Part shown: piece after piece, positions 30,632 through 34,672 of the stretch
Position numbering within the stretch: the stretch's first letter is position 1
Layout: every line of letters begins with the position of its first letter
Source of the DNA: Alphaproteobacteria bacterium
Lineage (GTDB): Bacteria > Pseudomonadota > Alphaproteobacteria > Micropepsales > Micropepsaceae
Direction: 5' to 3'
Length of the DNA: 34,672 nt
Assembly: GCA_028865545.1 (NCBI GenBank)
Contig: JAGWJY010000034.1
Coordinates: 1-34,672, forward strand
Program-made: the position numbers and the translations under genes
Notes under the pieces: generated by a model
Database searches by the model: none
Told to the model about the DNA's origin: nothing
Seen by the model: only the letters and a program-made list of their open reading frames with translations

Positions 30632-32235
30632 TATGAATTCTCTTTGGCGACCGTGACAGGTGTCATCGGCACGCCCAGCAAAGGTGCAATCCGCGAGATG
30701 ACCTGGCCGGCCAATGGCACCGCGGTATAGCCCGCGAGCGCAAAGCCGTCGGTCGCCTTTGTGCCATGCGGCCGATCCATCACGACGAATACGAGGTAGC
30801 GCGGGTCGTCTACCGGGAATACGCCGCAGAACGAGGTGACAAGCTTGCCGGACATATAGCGGCCGTTCGGACCGACAACTTCTGCCGAACCAGTCTTGCC
30901 GCCGACGTCGTAGCCCGGCACGTCGGCCTTCTTGCCGGTGCCGTTGGTCACGACATACCGAAGCAGCCCGCGCATGGTGGCGCTCGTTTCCGGAGAGATG
31001 ACTTGCTCGCCGCGGGCATCACTGGGGTGTTTGAGAAATGTCGGCGTGATCCGGCGGCCGCCATTGACGACGGACGCCGCAGCTGCGGCAAAGGCCAGCG
31101 GCGTCACGGAGATCCCGTGACCGAAGCCGATCGTTGCCGTCTCGATGGTACCCCAATTCGAGGGATAGAGCGGACTGGCATTCTCGGGAAGTTCGGTGTG
31201 GATGGGCGACAGCAAGCCGAGCGTCGTCAGGAATGCACGCTGGCGAACGGCGCCGGAACGCATCGCGATCTGCGCGGCGCCGATATTGGAGGAATCCGCC
31301 AGGATGTCCTGAACCGTCAGCGTCGCCGGCATGCGTTCGGCCTCATGGATCGTATATCTGCCGATCTTGAGACCGTTGCCGATGGGAAACTCCTCACCGA
31401 GATGGATCGTGTGATCCTGGAGCGCCATCGCAAAGGTGAAGATTTTGAAGACCGAACCCAGCTCGTAAAGATTCTGCGCCATGATATCGCGCGAAGAATT
31501 GCCGTCGCCGAAGTTGCGCGTGTTAGGATCGAAATCAGGCAGCGATACGAAGGCGAGAATCTCGCCCGTGCGGACATTCATCACCAGGCCGCCGGCGGCG
31601 TGTGCGTGAAATTCATCCAGACTCGCCTTGGCTTCGTGAGCCAGGATGAACTGGACACGCATGTCGAGAGAGGTCTGGACCTGATCTGCCGCACCCATAG
31701 GCTTGTCGCGCAGCTGCCGATTGAGACCAAGTTCCAACCCGGAGACGCCCTTGTCGTCACCGTCGGTGACGCCGACGACCTGCGCCGCCAAACGGCCGTC
31801 CGGATAATAGCGCTTGCTGTCAGCCTGATATTCGAGACCGGGCAGATTGAGCAGCCGCACCTTGGTGCGGACGTCCGGCGGAAGCTGGCGCGCGACCAGC
31901 ACGTAATTGTGCTTGCCGGCGAACAATTGCGTGAGGCGCTCCTCCTCGACACCCGTGGCGACGGCCAACTCGTGCGCAGCGCGGATCTTGTCCTTGAAAA
32001 GTTCCGGGCGCGCATACAGATCGTCCGCCGGCAGGTTGCGTGCAATGAGTTCGCCGTTGCGATCGACGATATCCGCGCGCGAAAGTATCGGACGATCGCC
32101 GGACCTGATCTGGCGTACATTTGGCGTGAACACGGTGACGTCGACCAACCGCATGCCCACGAGCAGAAACGCCGCGACGCAAATCACCGCCCCGATGACG
32201 ATACGTCGCTGGAATACCGTGGGCGGTGGGTTCAT
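30631..32235 (-). CDS. ftsI: Septal peptidoglycan transpeptidase FtsI (PBP3)
   Basis: FtsI is the division-specific class B penicillin-binding protein that cross-links septal wall in the periplasm and works with FtsW. The 534-aa protein has a short cytoplasmic end, one membrane anchor (about 11-32), the pedestal domain (to ~190) and the transpeptidase domain. Active-site motifs are S261-VF-K264 (SxxK), S315-S-N317 (SxN) and K447-T-G-S450 (KTGS). The frame stays open to 32367, but the ATG at 32235 is chosen because the longer form would read through the end of ftsL and put an Arg-rich stretch before the anchor. Confidence 0.96.
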   Translation of the reverse strand: MNPPPTVFQRRIVIGAVICVAAFLLVGMRLVDVTVFTPNVRQIRSGDRPILSRADIVDRNGELIARNLPADDLYARPELFKDKIRAAHELAVATGVEEERLTQLFAGKHNYVLVARQLPPDVRTKVRLLNLPGLEYQADSKRYYPDGRLAAQVVGVTDGDDKGVSGLELGLNRQLRDKPMGAADQVQTSLDMRVQFILAHEAKASLDEFHAHAAGGLVMNVRTGEILAFVSLPDFDPNTRNFGDGNSSRDIMAQNLYELGSVFKIFTFAMALQDHTIHLGEEFPIGNGLKIGRYTIHEAERMPATLTVQDILADSSNIGAAQIAMRSGAVRQRAFLTTLGLLSPIHTELPENASPLYPSNWGTIETATIGFGHGISVTPLAFAAAAASVVNGGRRITPTFLKHPSDARGEQVISPETSATMRGLLRYVVTNGTGKKADVPGYDVGGKTGSAEVVGPNGRYMSGKLVTSFCGVFPVDDPRYLVFVVMDRPHGTKATDGFALAGYTAVPLAGQVISRIAPLLGVPMTPVTVAKENS

Positions 32236-32242
32236 GAAAATC

Positions 32243-32620
32243 CTACATCCCGGTATGGGCGGCGATCTTGACGAATTGCGCAGGCGCCGACGCCGGAACC
32301 TGGGCGTTCGCATCATGCATCTGCGCACCGCCAAGCGGCGCGTCGCCACGGCGCGGCAGAAGTTCAAGCGAAGACAGTTGCAAGGTGGCCGTGTCGCTCA
32401 TGCCAAGCGAGGCCTCGGCAAGCTGCTGGATACGCGCGGGATTGGCCACCTGGACCCATTCGGTCTGCAATACGCTGGTCTTGGTGCGTGCGTCGGCGAT
32501 GCGGTGCTCGACCTGGCTCAGCTGGACACGCGCGATGCGGGTCTGCTCCGAGATGTGGTAGAGCGCGAGAATTGTCAGGCCCATCGCCGCGACGCAGCAG
32601 AAATTGAGGACTCTGATCAT
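32243..32620 (-). CDS. ftsL: Cell division protein FtsL
   Basis: FtsL is a small bitopic divisome protein that activates FtsW-FtsI together with FtsB. The 125-aa sequence diverges quickly, as usual. It has an N-terminal membrane helix (about 5-22), a periplasmic coiled-coil region (about 25-65, TRIARVQLSQVEHRIADART) and a flexible Ala/Pro-rich tail. Identification rests on this architecture and its position between rsmH and ftsI. It is 9 bases from rsmH and 7 bases from ftsI. Confidence 0.9.
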   Translation of the reverse strand: MIRVLNFCCVAAMGLTILALYHISEQTRIARVQLSQVEHRIADARTKTSVLQTEWVQVANPARIQQLAEASLGMSDTATLQLSSLELLPRRGDAPLGGAQMHDANAQVPASAPAQFVKIAAHTGM

Positions 32621-32629
32621 GACCTTCTC

Positions 32630-33553
32630 CTAAGCCGCCAGACGTTCGGCGACCCGCAGCTTTGCGGACCGGGCGCGTGGATTGTTGGCGATCTCGGCAT
32701 CTCCCGGGCCAAGCGGCCGGTTGCCGAGCAGACGGTAATCTGGGACATGGGCGCGGCGCGTATCGGGCGCGTGACGCGAACCGCGCGGCGCCGAGGCGCT
32801 GCGTTCGCTGAGGAACCGCTTAACGATGCGATCTTCCAATGAATGGAAAGAGACCACGGCAAGACGGCCTTGCGGTTTAAGCACGCGCGTGGCCGCCTCG
32901 AGCGCACGGGCGAGTTCACCCAGTTCGTCGTTCACATAGATGCGCAGCGCCTGGAAGGTTCGCGTGGCGGGATGAATTGGCTGGCGTGCGGCGGCCGGAC
33001 CAAGCACGCGCGCGACAAGTTCGGCAAGCTCGGCGGTGCGTGTGAACGGGCGATCGGCCACGACGGCGCGCGCAATGCGCCGAGCCTGACGTTCCTCGCC
33101 GTAGCGCGCGATGATATCGGCCAGCGTCTTTTCGTCCGCGGTGTTGACGACATCGGCGGCAGAGAGTCCACTGAGGCTCATGCGCATGTCGAGCGGGCCG
33201 TCGGCGCGGAACGAGAATCCGCGCGCCGGCTCGTCGAACTGGAAAGAAGAAACGCCGAGGTCGAGGACGACGCCGTTGGTGCCGTCTTCGCCGCTGTCGG
33301 CCAGCAGACGATCCATCTGTGAAAATTCGCCATGCACCAGCGTGAGGCGGCCGGGATAGAGCGCGACAAGTGCCTGGCCGCGCGCGATCGCATCCGGATC
33401 GCGGTCGATGCCGAGTACGCGGCAATCGCAGGCCTCAAGGATGGCACGCGCATAGCCGCCGCCGCCGAAGGTGCCGTCGATATAATGTGCACCGTCGCGC
33501 GGCTCCAACGCTTCCAGCACTTCGGCGAGCATCACCGGAAGATGGCCTGTCAT
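32630..33553 (-). CDS. rsmH: 16S rRNA (cytosine-1402 N4)-methyltransferase
   Basis: RsmH (MraW) is a SAM-dependent enzyme that methylates N4 of C1402 in the decoding centre of 16S rRNA. The 307-aa protein begins [13 protein letters not shown] and has the SAM site [14 protein letters not shown] (26-39), GIDRDPDA (48-55), [23 protein letters not shown] and the late [13 protein letters not shown]. The start overlaps the mraZ stop by ATGA. Confidence 0.97.
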   Translation of the reverse strand: MTGHLPVMLAEVLEALEPRDGAHYIDGTFGGGGYARAILEACDCRVLGIDRDPDAIARGQALVALYPGRLTLVHGEFSQMDRLLADSGEDGTNGVVLDLGVSSFQFDEPARGFSFRADGPLDMRMSLSGLSAADVVNTADEKTLADIIARYGEERQARRIARAVVADRPFTRTAELAELVARVLGPAAARQPIHPATRTFQALRIYVNDELGELARALEAATRVLKPQGRLAVVSFHSLEDRIVKRFLSERSASAPRGSRHAPDTRRAHVPDYRLLGNRPLGPGDAEIANNPRARSAKLRVAERLAA

Positions 33554-34005
33554 GCGCCACCGCTGAGTGAAGCGAGGGCGCGTTTGAGGCGTTCGGCGCG
33601 CATGGTTTCGAAACGCACGGGCTCCCAGATCTGGAATTTCGTGCCCATACCGACGAAGACGACGCGGTCTTTCAGGCCTGCATGCGCGATGAGGTCGTCA
33701 GGCAGACGCACGCGACCATTTTCGTCCAGCGGCAGATTTTGCGTCATCGACAGGACGGCGAAGACCTTGTCGTTGAACGCCGGCGTGAAGAAGGGATCGG
33801 CCTCTGCCTGCTGGCGATGGAAGGCCTGGAGAACTTCGTCGCCGAAACCTTCGAGGGTTGCTTCCGAGAACGACGGGCAGAGGTAGACGCCAGGCGTGTT
33901 CTGCGTGGCGAGAATTTGGCGATAGGGCGCAGGGATGCAGACCCGCCCTTTGCTATCGAGCGTGCCCGCGACCGTCGAAATGAACGGCTGGACCTGCGCT
34001 GACAT
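33550..34005 (-). CDS. mraZ: Transcriptional regulator MraZ
   Basis: MraZ is a ring-forming DNA-binding protein of the AbrB/SpoVT type that regulates the dcw cluster, usually repressing its own promoter. The 151-aa protein has two SpoVT-AbrB repeats, the first with [15 protein letters not shown] (about 15-29) and the second with [15 protein letters not shown] (about 91-105). A strong AGGGGGC ribosome site precedes the ATG. It is the first gene of the cluster, and three TGGG boxes in the expected spacing lie 77-100 bases upstream. Confidence 0.96.
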   Translation of the reverse strand: MSAQVQPFISTVAGTLDSKGRVCIPAPYRQILATQNTPGVYLCPSFSEATLEGFGDEVLQAFHRQQAEADPFFTPAFNDKVFAVLSMTQNLPLDENGRVRLPDDLIAHAGLKDRVVFVGMGTKFQIWEPVRFETMRAERLKRALASLSGGA

Positions 34006-34081
34006 ATCGACTGCCCCCTAAGTCCCGGGGGGAATTGGCCTTCGGCACCTTATGTGCGGATTTTCCGGCCCTTACAGTCCC

Positions 34082-34105
34082 TGGGACAGTATGGGATAAC
34101 ATGGG
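34082..34105 (+). promoter_or_regulatory. MraZ boxes: three TGGG repeats at 10-bp spacing
   Basis: TGGG occurs at 34082-34085, 34092-34095 and 34102-34105, each exactly 10 bases from the next (TGGGA, TGGGA, TGGGC with 5-base gaps). TGGG-N6 triplets are the established MraZ operator in E. coli. Here they read on the strand opposite to mraZ. They overlap the spacer and -10 region of the candidate mraZ promoter, which fits repression. Confidence 0.72.
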
Positions 34106-34122
34106 CCAGAACTGAGAGTCAA
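34093..34122 (-). promoter_or_regulatory. Candidate promoter of the dcw cluster (mraZ promoter)
   Basis: On the minus strand TTGACT (34122-34117) matches the -35 consensus in five of six positions. It is followed after 17-18 bases by TTATCCC (34099-34093) as a weak -10. The start would be near 34086, about 80 bases before mraZ. A GANTC site (34116-34120) overlaps the -35 box and two MraZ boxes fall within the promoter. Confidence 0.5.
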
Positions 34123-34288
34123 CGAAAAGGCTAGGAATTATAGGGGGTTGTGAGTCTACCGGTGGATGTTTCGAGTCTAGGGGTTGGGGCTCCAGGAACA
34201 AAAGCTAAACGTGGAAAGATTAGAGTAACCGCCGTAAATATTCGATTAAGGATGATCCGGATATTCGTTCTTTTTATGTTCTGAAAAT

Positions 34289-34316
34289 GACCTGGGCAGC
34301 GGGCCCCGACGCGGTC
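34289..34316 (-). terminator. Weak candidate terminator after rnpB
   Basis: On the minus strand GACC...GGTC encloses GGGC-CCGCT-GCCC with an internal loop, followed by ATTTTC. The stem is imperfect and the T-run short, so the call is tentative. Confidence 0.3.
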
Positions 34317-34344
34317 AATCGCGGCATCCAGCTCGGTGAGTCGC

Positions 34345-34672
34345 GAGGTGCGTCAGATGGCCTGTAAGCCGGGTTCTGTTCGCCGCCCGAAAGCGGTGAG
34401 ATGGCCATTCCTCTGGGACGACAGTTACCTGCCGCCTCACGCGACCTACCCGGACGGCTATCCGGAAACGGATTACGTGCCGTCCCTATTTGGTCTTGCT
34501 CCCGGTGGGGCTTGCCATGCCGTCTCTGTTGCCAGAGACGCGGTGCGCTCTTACCGCACCATTTCAACCTTGCCGCGGCTTTAGGCCGGTAGGCGGTGTC
34601 ATTTCTGTGGCGCTATCCCTGGGGTCGCCCCCGGCGGATGTTATCCGTCACCGTGTTTCCGTGGAGCCCGGA
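34345..34672 (-). ncRNA. rnpB: RNase P RNA (bacterial type A), 5' end cut by the window
   Basis: This is the catalytic RNA of RNase P, which removes the 5' leader of pre-tRNAs. Read on the minus strand the window begins inside the first conserved block (TCCGGGCTCC, normally after GAGGAAAG), so roughly the first 50 bases (P1-P3) are missing. Conserved blocks follow in order: CACGGAAACACGGTG, the GGGGGCGACCCCAGGGA region, CACAGAAAT, GGTAAGAGCGCACCG, the CAAGCCCCACCGGGAGCAAG segment, AGAGGAATGGCCATC and the 3' AGAACCCGGCTTACAGGCC. The 3' end near 34345 is estimated because its P1 partner lies outside. Location next to mraZ is common in alphaproteobacteria. Confidence 0.95.

Larger units (their letters stand above)
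34006..34345. other. Gene-free regulatory region between mraZ and rnpB
   Basis: No gene is seen in these 340 bases. They hold the mraZ ribosome site, an ~80-base leader, the candidate mraZ promoter with MraZ boxes, three GANTC sites (34116-34120, 34152-34156, 34173-34177), an AT-rich spacer around 34200-34285 and a weak hairpin after rnpB. A fourth GANTC is at 34338-34342. Confidence 0.7.

Noticed and set aside
32236..32367. Upstream start for ftsI inside ftsL
   Set aside because: The added Arg-rich 44 residues are the ftsL region read in another frame; the ATG at 32235 gives a normal anchor-first protein.
34336..34592. Short open frames within the RNase P RNA region
   Set aside because: The conserved RNase P RNA blocks explain the sequence; these frames are incidental.

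Overview
The window is a GC-rich alphaproteobacterial chromosome segment. It is dominated by the division and cell wall (dcw) cluster on the minus strand. The gene order mraZ-rsmH-ftsL-ftsI-murE-murF-mraY-murD-ftsW-murG-murC-murB-ddl-ftsQ-ftsA-ftsZ, followed further on by lpxC-bamD-recN-ligA, is the alphaproteobacterial arrangement. The RNase P RNA just upstream of mraZ, the uvrD-prmA-pepP order at the left end and GANTC (CcrM-type) sites in front of ftsZ and mraZ point the same way. I cannot name the genus; a Caulobacterales, Rhizobiales or Rhizomicrobium/Micropepsis-like organism would fit.

Left end (1-5541): the 3' end of uvrD, then a roughly 1 kb accessory insert (about 420-1449), then prmA, a long aminopeptidase P, an esterase D-like hydrolase and a NIPSNAP protein, all on the plus strand. 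The insert carries a small AT-richer membrane protein with an R-x4-H HEPN-like motif and an oppositely oriented GIY-YIG nuclease. Each gene is closely bracketed by copies of one palindromic REP-like repeat (three full copies and one half copy). This is the most unusual structure in the window.

Middle-left (5542-7813): a lower-GC stretch with two convergent genes for secreted proteins of unknown function. One has a good candidate promoter with a palindrome over its -35 box. An intergenic palindromic repeat follows.

Centre (7814-15683): ligA, recN, bamD and lpxC on the minus strand (DNA ligation and repair, outer-membrane assembly, lipid A synthesis). Next come a divergent DUF389 membrane protein that carries a C-terminal OmpA-like peptidoglycan-binding domain, and a small orphan gene. 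These two separate lpxC from ftsZ.

Right (15684-34005): the dcw cluster, read leftward from mraZ to ftsZ and closed by stacked hairpins with an intrinsic terminator. Most neighbours overlap at ATGA, TGATG or TAATG, which implies translational coupling. Together they make UDP-MurNAc-pentapeptide (murC, D, E, F with ddl and murB), load it on lipid (mraY, murG), polymerise and cross-link septal wall (ftsW, ftsI) and build the divisome (ftsL, ftsQ, ftsA, ftsZ). Upstream of mraZ are three TGGG boxes at 10-bp spacing that overlap a candidate promoter, a likely MraZ autoregulatory site. The window ends inside rnpB on the minus strand.
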